A DNA stretch of 44,633 nt, taken from Sphingobium sp. (GTDB lineage Bacteria; Pseudomonadota; Alphaproteobacteria; Sphingomonadales; Sphingomonadaceae). Each line of letters starts with the position of its first letter. Positions within the stretch are counted from its first letter, which is position 1. Position numbers and translations under genes: made by a program. Below, piece after piece: positions 31,828 through 40,198 of the stretch. Under the pieces are notes generated by a model. The model did not search any database, was not told the DNA's origin, and saw nothing but the letters and a program-made list of their open reading frames with translations. Location of the stretch: assembly GCA_030148625.1 (NCBI GenBank), contig JASBTC010000453.1:1-44633 (forward strand). The letters run 5' to 3'.

Positions 31828-33378
31828 TCAAGCCAGACCGTAGCCGCCGCCTCCCGGCGTTTCGAAGAGCACGACATCTTCCGGATTCATCATCATCTTC
31901 TTGGATTCAGAATGCATTTCGCCATTGACCAGGAACCGTCCCGCAGCGCCCTTTTCACCACCGTCGAGGCCGTCCGGGCCGCTGTCGAGCCGGCTCGGCA
32001 CGGCATTCAGCAGCCAGGGTTCGTTGGTATTCATATGGAAACCGATGATCTGCCCGTCGCCCCCGCGCGAACGCCCTTTTCCGCCCGAACCCCGCCGCAG
32101 TTCGCGCCGGTCGAAAACGATCGGCATTGCCGCTTCGAGGATTTCGATCGGCACCGCGGCCACGCCCGTCGGGTAACAGGTCGCGCTGGGGCCGGGCTTC
32201 GTCGCGCGTGCGCCCATGCCGCCCGAATAGTTGAACATCGAGGAGGTGAACGCCTCGCCGCTGGCCTGCTTGCCTTGAATCTGCACCGTCCAGACGGCGC
32301 CCGACCCTTCGGCGATCACGCGATCCGGAATCACCTGATGCAGGGCCTTCAGGATCGGCATCGGCACGAACATGCCCACGACGTGCCGCGCGTTGAGCGG
32401 AGAGGGATAGGCCGCGTTGACGATGCACCCTTCCGGCGCCTTGACCCTGATCGGCGCGAGCGAGCCGTAATTGTTCGGCTGCTCGGGGTTGAGGCAGCTC
32501 CGCACCGCAAAGGTGGAATAGGCATGGGTGTAGTTCATGACGACGTTGATACCGAGCGGGCTGGCATCGCTGCTGCCGGTGAAATCGATCACGACCTCAC
32601 CCAGTTCGTTATCGATCGTCACCGCTGCCTTGAGCGCGATCACCTCGCCACCCGGAACGTCGAACCGGCTTTCACCATGCCAGGTTCCGGCGGGCAGGTT
32701 GCGAATGGCCTCACGCGTTGCGGCCTCGGAGCGGCTGATGATTTCTTCCGACAGATCCTCGATATCGTGCAACCCCGCCCTTTCGCAGAGCGCGATCAGG
32801 CGCTCGCCCCCCGCGCGGCCGCTGGAGATCTGTGCGGCCAGATCGCCCAGGACGTGATCGGGCGTGCGCACGTTGCGGCGGATGATGTCGTGCAGAACCG
32901 GGTTGGGTTCGCCGGCTTCATATAGTTTGAGCGGCGGAATCCACAGCCCCTCCTCATGGATGTCGCGCGCGCCGGCACCGATGCCATAGCCGCCGATATC
33001 GGTGTGATGGATCGTCGAGCCGACGAACGCGATCAGCCGGTCGTCCCAGAAGATCGGCGTGAGCACCGTGATGTCGAAGAAATGCCCCGCCGACAGCCAG
33101 GGATCGTTGGTGATCAGGACATCGCCGGGCACGAGCCGGTTCGCGAACATGTCCGCCAGGGTCTTTCCGGCGGCAGCGAGCGAGTTGATGTGTCCGGGCG
33201 TCCCGGTATTGGCCTGCGCCACCATGCGGCCACGCGCGTCGAACAAGCCGCTCGCAAGGTCACCCGCCTCGCGCACGATCGGGCTGAACGCGGTGCGCTG
33301 AAGCGCCTTGGCTTGTTCGCTCACGATCCCGATGACATTCGACCACAGGATTTCGAGTTCGATTCCGTCCATGCTCAT
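31828..33378 (-). CDS. Hydantoinase B/oxoprolinase-family subunit (HyuB-like)
   Basis: The 516-residue protein shows the HyuB hallmarks: NVIGIVSEQAKALQRTAFSP and REAGDLASGLFDARGRMVAQ near the start, VLITNDPWLSAGHFFDITVL, and the C-terminal glycine-rich FETPGGGGYGLA. Members pair with HyuA to hydrolyse N-methylhydantoin or 5-oxoproline using ATP, or to carboxylate ketones (acetone and acetophenone carboxylases). The ATG overlaps the HyuA stop (ATGA), as usual for this pair. The surrounding cupin, VOC and IclR genes resemble aromatic or ketone pathways as much as hydantoin use. Confidence 0.9.
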   Translation of the reverse strand: MSMDGIELEILWSNVIGIVSEQAKALQRTAFSPIVREAGDLASGLFDARGRMVAQANTGTPGHINSLAAAGKTLADMFANRLVPGDVLITNDPWLSAGHFFDITVLTPIFWDDRLIAFVGSTIHHTDIGGYGIGAGARDIHEEGLWIPPLKLYEAGEPNPVLHDIIRRNVRTPDHVLGDLAAQISSGRAGGERLIALCERAGLHDIEDLSEEIISRSEAATREAIRNLPAGTWHGESRFDVPGGEVIALKAAVTIDNELGEVVIDFTGSSDASPLGINVVMNYTHAYSTFAVRSCLNPEQPNNYGSLAPIRVKAPEGCIVNAAYPSPLNARHVVGMFVPMPILKALHQVIPDRVIAEGSGAVWTVQIQGKQASGEAFTSSMFNYSGGMGARATKPGPSATCYPTGVAAVPIEILEAAMPIVFDRRELRRGSGGKGRSRGGDGQIIGFHMNTNEPWLLNAVPSRLDSGPDGLDGGEKGAAGRFLVNGEMHSESKKMMMNPEDVVLFETPGGGGYGLA

Positions 33379-35441
33379 TTCCTAGTTTCCGCGACGATGC
33401 AGCCCAGTTCATTGATCATCGCGTCCCAGTTCGGCGGCAGAACGATGGTTGTCTCACGCTCTTCGATCAAAGCCGGGCCCGGGACGACCTGCCCCGTCGC
33501 AAGCGTCGCACGCTCATAGACCGGCACCGGCCCCACCCCGGGCCAGAGCGTGGTCAGGCGTTCCCGCTTCACCTTGCCCTGCTCGCCGGCGGCCGGCCGG
33601 GTTCCCCTGAAGTCGATATCGGGGCCGACCGCGGTGAGGCGCCAGTTCACGATCTCAAGCGAGACGTGCGATGGATTGACGCCGTACTGCGCAAAATAGG
33701 CGGCCTCGAAATCGGCCTGGATCGCCGCGATATCGCGATGCTGGCGCGGATCGCCCTCGAACATGATCCCGAGTTCGTTCTGCTGACCGAAATAGCGCAG
33801 ATCGGCACCGAAGATCAGGCGCACCGATTCATGATCGCAGCCTGCCTCCGCAAGCGCATCCATCGCCTCGGCAACCATCTCGTCGAGGAGCAGGTTGACC
33901 TCCTGCCAGTCCAGCGCATCGAGCCGCCCCAGGCAGCTGCGCACCAGATCCAGCCGGACCGGCGTCACCAAAGTGCCGAACGCGGAGAGGACGCTCGCCT
34001 GTGGCGGGAAGATCACCGCGGAACTGCCGAGCAGCTCCCCGACGGCGCAGGCGTGCACCGGTCCCGCTCCACCGAAGGCGAGCAATGGAATGCCGCGATA
34101 ATCCACGCCCCGATCGGTCAGATGGGTGCGCGCCGCACTGGCCATCGCTTCGGCGACGATACGGTAGATGCCCTGTGCCGCGCGCGCGATGTCCGTGCCG
34201 AGCGCGGAGGCGAGCGACGACATCGCGCCTTCCGCAGCGGCCCGATCGAGCTTCATATCGCCGCCCAGGAAATTGTCCGCATCGAGCAGGCCCAGGACGA
34301 GATCGGCATCGGTGACGGTCGGCGATGTGCCGCCCCGCCCGTAACAGGCCGGTCCCGGCATCGATCCCGCGCTATGCGGACCGACCTTGAGCAGGCCCAG
34401 CGTGTCGACGCTGGCGATGCTGCCGCCCCCCGCGCCGATTTCGATCATGTCCACCGACGGGATGAGCAACGGCATGCCGCTACCTTCGCAAAAGCGATAC
34501 ATGCGATCGACTTCGAACGTCCCCGTGACCAGGGGCTCCTGATCTTCGATCAGGCAGGCCTTCGCAGTCGTCCCGCCCATGTCGAACGACAGCAGCCGGT
34601 CGAGGCCCAGGCGTTCGGCATACCAGCTGGCGGCAAGTGCGCCTGCGGCGGGGCCGCTTTCGATCATGCGCACCGGATTGCGCGCGGCGACGTCCGCCCC
34701 GATGATGCCGCCCGAACTCAGCATGATCAGCACGCGATTGGGAATGCCGGCCTCTTCCAGGCCGATCTGCAATCCGTGCAGATAGGGCTGGGTGATCGGC
34801 ATCGCATAGGCGTTGACGGCGGTCGTCGAGGTACGCGGATATTCGCGGATCTGCGGGGCGATCGTCGAGGATAGCGAGATATGGAGTTCGGGCGCCTTCT
34901 CGCTCAGGATCGCGGCCACCTCGCGCTCGTTCGCCGCGTTGCGGAAACTGTTGAGCAGGCACACGGCCACCGACGAAACGCCTTCCGCCTTCAGGCGATC
35001 GGCCAGCGCCTCGACCTCCGCGCGATCCACCTCTTTCGCGATCGAGCCGTCCGCGAGCGTCCGCTCGGCCAGCCCGAAGGTCAGCTCACCCGGAATGAGC
35101 GGCGGCGCGAACTCGATCTGGGGATCGTACATTTCATAGCGATGCTCGTTCCGGATCGAGAGCACATCGCCGAACCCCTTGGTCGTGACGAGAGCGGTCG
35201 GCGACCCCTTGCGCTCGATCAGCGCGTTGGTGACGATCGTGGTGGCGTGAACGACGACGCCCGTCACATCCTTGGGGCTGACTCCGGCCTTGTCCAGGAC
35301 AAGTCCGACGCCGCGGAAAAAGCCTTTCTTGAGATCGTCATGCGTCGTCAAAGTCTTGTCGAGACTGAGCGAACCATCCTCACCGCGAAGAACAACGTCG
35401 GTGAACGTGCCGCCAATATCGACCGCAAGCGAATAAGTCAT
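33375..35441 (-). CDS. Hydantoinase A/oxoprolinase-family subunit (HyuA-like)
   Basis: ATG 35441 overlaps the upstream IclR stop and gives 688 residues, the family's usual length. The N-terminus has the ASKHA-type phosphate motif YSLAVDIGGTFTDVVLRG, then VVVHATTIVTNALIERKG. The central ATPase domain contains LLSFDMGGTTAKACLIED and PLLAFGGAGPVHACAVGELL. The C-terminal acetone-carboxylase-like domain ends at VLPPNWDAMIN. The protein activates an amide or ketone group with ATP together with HyuB. No third gamma-type subunit, as in acetone carboxylase, was found. Substrate unknown. Confidence 0.9.
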   Translation of the reverse strand: MTYSLAVDIGGTFTDVVLRGEDGSLSLDKTLTTHDDLKKGFFRGVGLVLDKAGVSPKDVTGVVVHATTIVTNALIERKGSPTALVTTKGFGDVLSIRNEHRYEMYDPQIEFAPPLIPGELTFGLAERTLADGSIAKEVDRAEVEALADRLKAEGVSSVAVCLLNSFRNAANEREVAAILSEKAPELHISLSSTIAPQIREYPRTSTTAVNAYAMPITQPYLHGLQIGLEEAGIPNRVLIMLSSGGIIGADVAARNPVRMIESGPAAGALAASWYAERLGLDRLLSFDMGGTTAKACLIEDQEPLVTGTFEVDRMYRFCEGSGMPLLIPSVDMIEIGAGGGSIASVDTLGLLKVGPHSAGSMPGPACYGRGGTSPTVTDADLVLGLLDADNFLGGDMKLDRAAAEGAMSSLASALGTDIARAAQGIYRIVAEAMASAARTHLTDRGVDYRGIPLLAFGGAGPVHACAVGELLGSSAVIFPPQASVLSAFGTLVTPVRLDLVRSCLGRLDALDWQEVNLLLDEMVAEAMDALAEAGCDHESVRLIFGADLRYFGQQNELGIMFEGDPRQHRDIAAIQADFEAAYFAQYGVNPSHVSLEIVNWRLTAVGPDIDFRGTRPAAGEQGKVKRERLTTLWPGVGPVPVYERATLATGQVVPGPALIEERETTIVLPPNWDAMINELGCIVAETRK

Positions 35442-36217
35442 GCTACCTTTACTTTCCAAACAAAATTACCGGAAGCCGCGGCGGCGGCCGCCAGGACTTC
35501 ATCAAGTTGCTGTTGAGCGGGCGGATCGGTGATGAACTGTGCCGATCCGACCAACGCCAGGCCGCCACGCCAGTCTCCACGATGATCGAACACCGGCGCC
35601 GCAAGGGCGTTCACGCCCAGCATCAGTTGGTCGGGCGCCGACGCCCAGCCTTGCCGGCGCACCTGTTCCACGGCGGCGATCAGCCCCGCTTCACTCGTGA
35701 TCGTCGCGGAGGTCCAGGCCTTGAGCGGCCCTTTGGCGACGGCGGGAAGAAGCTCGGGCGGCCCGAAGGCCAATGCCAGAAGACCGTGCGCCGTGGCATG
35801 ATAGTCCAGGCTCGCCCCCGGTCTCACGCCGAATTCGATGAGGTTGCGGCCGTGGAGAAATTCCAGGACGACGACGGCACCATCGATGAAGGTCGACGCC
35901 GTCACGGTCTGCGAGGTTCGCTCCCGCAGCCGCGACATTTGCGGCCGCATCGCGGCCAGCACATCGAAACGCTCGCGCACCGCGTCTCCCAGCGTCATCA
36001 GCTTGATCGCGATTTCGTAGCGCTCGCTCTCTTCGTCCTGCCGCACATAGCCGCGCTTCATCAACGACCGGAGGTGACGATGGGCCCTGGCCTTGGAGAT
36101 GCCCAGGTCGCGGGCGATCTCGGTGAGACGACAGGGGCGCGGCGCTTCCGCGAGCAGTTCGATCAAGCTCAACACCAGATCGACCGAGGCAAGGCCAGTC
36201 TCTTCATTTCCTTCCAT
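35438..36217 (-). CDS. IclR-family transcriptional regulator
   Basis: ATG 36217 gives 259 residues, typical for IclR. The N-terminal winged helix-turn-helix (about 8-75) contains LTEIARDLGISKARAHRHLR and SLMKRGYVRQDEESERYEI. The C-terminal IclR effector domain (about 90-245) contains SQTVTASTFIDGAVVVLEF and DYHATAHGLLALAFG. It heads the leftward HyuA/HyuB/cupin/VOC operon, with its stop overlapping the HyuA start, so it probably regulates its own operon and possibly the divergent HpcH/HpaI aldolase. An upstream in-frame ATG (36349) would add 44 unlikely residues. Confidence 0.9.
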   Translation of the reverse strand: MEGNEETGLASVDLVLSLIELLAEAPRPCRLTEIARDLGISKARAHRHLRSLMKRGYVRQDEESERYEIAIKLMTLGDAVRERFDVLAAMRPQMSRLRERTSQTVTASTFIDGAVVVLEFLHGRNLIEFGVRPGASLDYHATAHGLLALAFGPPELLPAVAKGPLKAWTSATITSEAGLIAAVEQVRRQGWASAPDQLMLGVNALAAPVFDHRGDWRGGLALVGSAQFITDPPAQQQLDEVLAAAAAASGNFVWKVKVA

Positions 36218-36232
36218 TTGGCAAAGATTTGT

Positions 36233-36244
36233 CAAGATAACTTG
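36233..36244. promoter_or_regulatory. Short palindrome upstream of the IclR gene
   Basis: CAAGATAACTTG has inverted CAAG/CTTG arms around a 4-base AT centre, 16 bases upstream of the IclR start codon. IclR proteins often repress from such sites near their own start. It is short and could be chance. Confidence 0.25.
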
Positions 36245-36444
36245 GCCCGTGTTCCGCTGAGAGAAACGATGATCTGCTCTGCGATCCAAGTAACCAGCAA
36301 CCGCCAAATCGGGCAATGGCCCGACTTGACCAATGGCGCACGCCGACATGTCGGGACGTTGTTCTATTGCGTAAAAGCCCGTCCGGTGTTGCCATCGATG
36401 GAGAATGGAAGGAATTTCAGCCGGTCATTCCTGGGGAGCCCGCC

Positions 36445-37212
36445 TTGACCAGCTTGCGTGAACGAATTCGACGGCGAGAGCCGATTCTGGGCACTTTCCT
36501 CAAAAGCGCGTCACACCATGTCGCCGAGGTCCTGGGCCGCGCCGGGCTCGATTTCATCATTGCCGATGCCGAACATGCGCCCTTCGGAATCGGCGAAATC
36601 GATCGTGTCGTCCTGGGCGCCCGCAGCGCCGATATTCCGTGTTTCGTGCGCCCCGCGGATCATTCGCCCGCGTTCATCGGCCAGTGCCTGGACCTGGGCG
36701 CAGACGGGATCGTGGCGCCGCATGTGGTCGACGGCGACCGCGCAGCCGATCTCGTCGCGGCAATGAAATATGCGAGAGGCCAGCGCGGCTTTTCGCCATC
36801 GACACGCGCGGCGGGTTTCGGTGGACATGCGGCTGGAACACAACGCGTTCAAGCCGATGCCCATACATCGCTCTGGTGCCAGATCGAGGATGAGGCCGCG
36901 CTGAGGCGGCTCGACGACATTGCGCGAACCGACGGCGTCGATTGCCTGTTCGTCGGGCGCGCGGATCTGGCCATGTCATTGGGCGCCGAGGGTAATGGCG
37001 ATCCCAGATTGATCGACGCGGTCGCTGCCGTCGCAGAGGCCGCGCAGCGCAACGCGGTCGCCTTCGGGATCTTCGTCACCGATACGAGCGAAATTCCCCA
37101 GTTCCTGCAACTGGGTGCATCGGTGTTCGTGTGCGGATCCGACCAGAGCTATCTGATCGGTCAGGGACGCGCCAATCGCGCCGCGTTCCGGCACGCGATC
37201 GACGCCGTCTGA
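36445..37212 (+). CDS. HpcH/HpaI-family aldolase (class II pyruvate aldolase-like)
   Basis: The TTG at 36445 is preceded by GGGGAG at a 7-base spacing and gives 255 residues, the normal length. An ATG at 36316 in frame would add 43 residues of poor quality. Family residues are intact: catalytic His and acid in IIADAEHAPFG, Arg in FVRPADHSP, metal ligands Glu in WCQIEDEAA and Asp in VGRADLAMS. The enzymes split 4-hydroxy-2-oxo acids to pyruvate and an aldehyde, a late step in meta-cleavage and sugar-acid pathways. A strong terminator begins at its stop codon. The gene is divergent from the IclR regulator. Confidence 0.85.
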   Translation: MTSLRERIRRREPILGTFLKSASHHVAEVLGRAGLDFIIADAEHAPFGIGEIDRVVLGARSADIPCFVRPADHSPAFIGQCLDLGADGIVAPHVVDGDRAADLVAAMKYARGQRGFSPSTRAAGFGGHAAGTQRVQADAHTSLWCQIEDEAALRRLDDIARTDGVDCLFVGRADLAMSLGAEGNGDPRLIDAVAAVAEAAQRNAVAFGIFVTDTSEIPQFLQLGASVFVCGSDQSYLIGQGRANRAAFRHAIDAV

Positions 37213-37268
37213 ACCTAGGGCATGCTGTGATCCGCTGGAAGCGGATCGCATGCCCCAGGTTTTTGTTT
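37212..37268 (+). terminator. Rho-independent terminator after the HpcH/HpaI aldolase
   Basis: Bases 37212-37225 (AACCTAGGGCATGC) pair with 37248-37261 (GCATGCCCCAGGTT) with one mismatch. An inner 7-base stem GATCCGC/GCGGATC is set off by a 3-base bulge, and the loop is TGGAA. A TTTTGTTTTA tract follows directly. It begins at the stop codon of the aldolase and stands between this gene and the convergent VOC gene. The unusually long imperfect arms also fit a dispersed palindromic element recruited as a terminator. Confidence 0.85.
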
Positions 37269-37356
37269 TACCGCGATTTTAGCTTCGCTGGCCTACGGCT
37301 CGAGTCGTTCGATGATTCCATCGAACTACAAATCGCTCTACCCCCCCGTTCGGCGC

Positions 37357-37836
37357 CTATGCGCTCCACACCTCTCGCGCCTTTTCGTACACGCCCTGAT
37401 CGTACGAGAACTCGACATTGTTCCCGTCCGGATCCTTGAGCATACAGATATAGCCGACATGTTTGGGCATCTGCTTCGGACCGAAACCGAGGCACCCATC
37501 GGCGCTCGCGCGGGCGGCGACGTCATCCACCGCTTCCTTGGTCGGCAATTCGATGCCGATATGCGCGAACGGCGCCATCGGCGGATGCTGCGCCGGCGCG
37601 AACGGGTCCTTGCCCTCGAAGAACTGCGCGAGAACCAGGACGAAGGGATTGTCAGCCGTCGTGGGATCGCCGAGCCAGGCATTGTAACCCAGCATCTCCT
37701 GCCCGCGCTGAAGCAGCTTGAGATGGGTGTAGCGTTCGTACCAGGCGATAGTCTTGTCGATATCCTTCACGTGGAGCGCGATGTGCGTCCAGCTGGCGCG
37801 GCGCGGACGATGGTCGTGATTGATCTGATCGGACAT
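37357..37836 (-). CDS. VOC-family protein, possible metal-dependent dioxygenase/lyase
   Basis: ATG 37836 has GGAGG seven bases upstream and gives 159 residues. Both VOC modules are present: WTHIALHVKDIDKTIAWYER and APFAHIGIELPTKEAVDDVA, ending YICMLKDPDGNNVEFSYDQG. His in the first strand, His in the second module and Glu in VEFSYD occupy metal-ligand positions, consistent with a glyoxalase- or extradiol-type active site. It is the last gene of the amidohydrolase-flavin reductase-allophanate hydrolase transcript, 86 bases after the previous stop. Its substrate is unknown. Confidence 0.82.
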   Translation of the reverse strand: MSDQINHDHRPRRASWTHIALHVKDIDKTIAWYERYTHLKLLQRGQEMLGYNAWLGDPTTADNPFVLVLAQFFEGKDPFAPAQHPPMAPFAHIGIELPTKEAVDDVAARASADGCLGFGPKQMPKHVGYICMLKDPDGNNVEFSYDQGVYEKAREVWSA

Positions 37837-37922
37837 GGTCGCCTCCGCTGACAATGGACTTCAACCGACTGATGGCATCAAATGCAACGGCGTGACTTGG
37901 ACGAACGCGCACGAACATGCCG

Positions 37923-39695
37923 CTACCGTTTCTCCGCCGCGGCACAGAAAGCCCGCCAGCCGCCAAAATCGGTGATATTCCGGGCGCCGACGATTGCGCG
38001 CGGCTCGCCGACAAATCCTTTCACCGGTTCACCGTCGTCCAGCGTCAGCGTACCGATGGCGAGTGGCGCCGGCACGTCGACGGTGAAGCTGCCAAACGCC
38101 GCCATCCCCATTTCATAGACTTCGACCTCGATCGCGGCGCCACCGTCCCCGACATGCATCAGCGCCGGCTTGGGCGGCACGCTGTCCGCCATCGCATAAA
38201 GTTCGTAGCAAGGCGCGGTCCGGCACTGCCGGACCAGACGCGCGCCGCGCGACGACAATTGCCAGTTGAGCGGCATGCCCGAAAGATGGGCGCCGACGAC
38301 GGCCAGCCTGACCACATCCGCGGAAGGCGCAAGATCCAACAGGGGTTCTTCCATTCCGTCATCCTGAAGATCGAGGGCGAGATCGGCCAGCGCCGGGTCG
38401 CTCCATGCCGGGCCGATCAGGGTCACGCCGAAACCCGTTCCATTGCCGCGGAATCCGCACGGGATCGCGATCGCGCACAGATCCAGCATGTTCACGAAAT
38501 TGGTGTACAGTCCCAGATTGGCGTTCAGGCCGAACGGCTCGGCCAGCACCTCGTCGATGCGATAGATGGTGGGGGTGGTCGGCAGGAGCAGCGCGTCGAC
38601 CGTATCGAAGATTTCGCGGCAAAGACGCTCATAGCCTTTCAGCGCGGCGAGGTCCTCGAACGCCTGTCCTGCCGTCATCTGGCCGCCGGGCGCGACGATC
38701 GCGCGCACCACCGGGTGAATGGCGGAGGGGTTGTCGCGCAGCAAATCCGAAATCACGCTGTGGCGCTCGGCCACCCAGCCGCCCCGATAGAGCAGTTTCG
38801 CGCATTCGAGCAGCGGCGCGATATCGACATCGACCAAATTCAGGCCGGATTGCTCCGCCCTCCGCCGCGCCCGTTCGTAAAGCGCCTCCGACTCACCGTC
38901 GTCGCACCAGTTCAGGTTCCGGGCGAGCGGAACGCCGATCTTCGCGATCGCGCCAGGCGCGCTCGATGCGATGCGCGAATAGGGATCGTCGCGGTCGAAC
39001 GCCGTCAGCACGCGATCGATCAATACGGCATCGGCGACATTCGTGGTGAAGAGGCTGACGCAGTCGAGCGAGCGGCACGCCGGCACGACGCCGCGCTTGC
39101 TCCATCGCCCGCCGCTCGGCTTGTAACCGATCAGTCCATTGAACGCGGCCGGCACCCGCCCCGATCCGGCGGTATCGGTTCCGAGCGCGAACGACACGAT
39201 GCCCGCCGCCACGGCGACCGCCGATCCCGAACTCGAACCACCCGACACATAATCGCGATTATAGACGCAGGCACAGGCGCCATAGGGGCTGCGGCTGCCG
39301 ACAAGCCCGGTCGCGAACTGATCGAGATTGGTCTTGCCGATCGGTATGGCGCCCGCGTCGAGCAGGCGCTGGACGGCAACCGCGCTTTCGCTCGCCACAT
39401 AGCCGAAAGCAGGGCATGCCGCGGTGGTCGGGATCCCGGCAAGATCGATATTGTCCTTGATCGCGAACGGCACGCCCGCCAGCAGCAGGTCTTCGCCCGC
39501 TTGCACGCGCATGTCGACCTTGCGTGCCCGCTGCAGGACGTCATCGCGCGTCAGGCGGGTGATCCAGGCCTGCGGCTGGACCGCGTCATAGGCGTCGGCG
39601 CGCGCCAGCGCCTCTTCGGCGATCGCCACCGCCGAGCACCGGCCGGCGCGCACCTGTGCCGCGAGCGCCGCCACACCCTGCCTGGTAACCGTCAC
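37923..39695 (-). CDS. atzF: Allophanate hydrolase (AtzF-type)
   Basis: The 590-residue protein has both parts of AtzF. The amidase-signature domain (about 1-440) has the Ser-cisSer-Lys triad: Lys80 (VPFAIKDNID), cis-Ser154 (SGGSSSGSA) and nucleophile Ser178 (LGTDTAGSGRVPAAFNGLIG). The C-terminal AtzF_C domain (about 465-585) contains LAVVGAHLSGMPLNWQLSSR, CRTAPCYELYAM and DITDFGGWRAF. AtzF converts allophanate to ammonia and CO2 at the end of s-triazine, biuret or urea degradation. Its ATG overlaps the flavin reductase stop. Urea carboxylase, biuret hydrolase or cyanuric acid hydrolase genes are not in the window. Confidence 0.9.
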   Translation of the reverse strand: MTVTRQGVAALAAQVRAGRCSAVAIAEEALARADAYDAVQPQAWITRLTRDDVLQRARKVDMRVQAGEDLLLAGVPFAIKDNIDLAGIPTTAACPAFGYVASESAVAVQRLLDAGAIPIGKTNLDQFATGLVGSRSPYGACACVYNRDYVSGGSSSGSAVAVAAGIVSFALGTDTAGSGRVPAAFNGLIGYKPSGGRWSKRGVVPACRSLDCVSLFTTNVADAVLIDRVLTAFDRDDPYSRIASSAPGAIAKIGVPLARNLNWCDDGESEALYERARRRAEQSGLNLVDVDIAPLLECAKLLYRGGWVAERHSVISDLLRDNPSAIHPVVRAIVAPGGQMTAGQAFEDLAALKGYERLCREIFDTVDALLLPTTPTIYRIDEVLAEPFGLNANLGLYTNFVNMLDLCAIAIPCGFRGNGTGFGVTLIGPAWSDPALADLALDLQDDGMEEPLLDLAPSADVVRLAVVGAHLSGMPLNWQLSSRGARLVRQCRTAPCYELYAMADSVPPKPALMHVGDGGAAIEVEVYEMGMAAFGSFTVDVPAPLAIGTLTLDDGEPVKGFVGEPRAIVGARNITDFGGWRAFCAAAEKR

Positions 39696-40198
39696 AGCGG
39701 CGCGAAATCCGGAAACCCACCCTTGTGATACAGCAGCGGGGGAGCGTCCGAAGCGAAGTCGACGCGAACGCCGCGACCGATGAAAATGACATGGTCGCCC
39801 GCTTCATAGCTATGCTCCAGCGTGCAATCGATGAAGACCGGCGCACCGATGATCTGCGGCGAAACCCCTTCGAGCGCGCGATGGGGTAGATCGGTGAATC
39901 CGCTCGCATTCGGACTGTTCGAAAAGGCGAAGGCCAAAGCCTGTTGCCCACGGCCGAGGATATTGACGCCGAACGCCTTGCGCTCGGCAATGGGGCCGAA
40001 GACCCGGCTGTTGCGCCCCGAACAGATCGACACCAAAGGCGGATCGAGCGACGCCGAGCAGAACGAACTGTACGTCGCGCCAATCGGCCGATCGCCCTCC
40101 CAGCTCGTCACCACCACCACGCCCGATGGGAACGAGCCCATCGCCGCGCGCCATTCCTCCTGCGTCGGCGCCTCCGGACGCATCACAGGATCGGCCAT
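39692..40198 (-). CDS. Flavin reductase-domain protein (HpaC/RutF-like)
   Basis: The 168-residue protein is a flavin reductase-like split barrel: AMGSFPSGVVVVTSWEGDRP, GATYSSFCSASLDPPLVSIC, KAFGVNILGRGQQALAFAFS and the C-terminal LEHSYEAGDHVIFIGRGVRV. Such enzymes supply reduced FMN or FAD to a two-component monooxygenase. No flavin-dependent oxygenase partner is encoded in the window. Its start overlaps the amidohydrolase stop by 16 bases and its stop overlaps the AtzF start, so it belongs to the nitrogen-heterocycle-type operon. Confidence 0.87.
   Translation of the reverse strand: MADPVMRPEAPTQEEWRAAMGSFPSGVVVVTSWEGDRPIGATYSSFCSASLDPPLVSICSGRNSRVFGPIAERKAFGVNILGRGQQALAFAFSNSPNASGFTDLPHRALEGVSPQIIGAPVFIDCTLEHSYEAGDHVIFIGRGVRVDFASDAPPLLYHKGGFPDFAPL

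Noticed and set aside
37917..39728. A 603-codon plus-strand open frame
   Set aside because: Antisense to the allophanate hydrolase gene, whose catalytic residues are all present.
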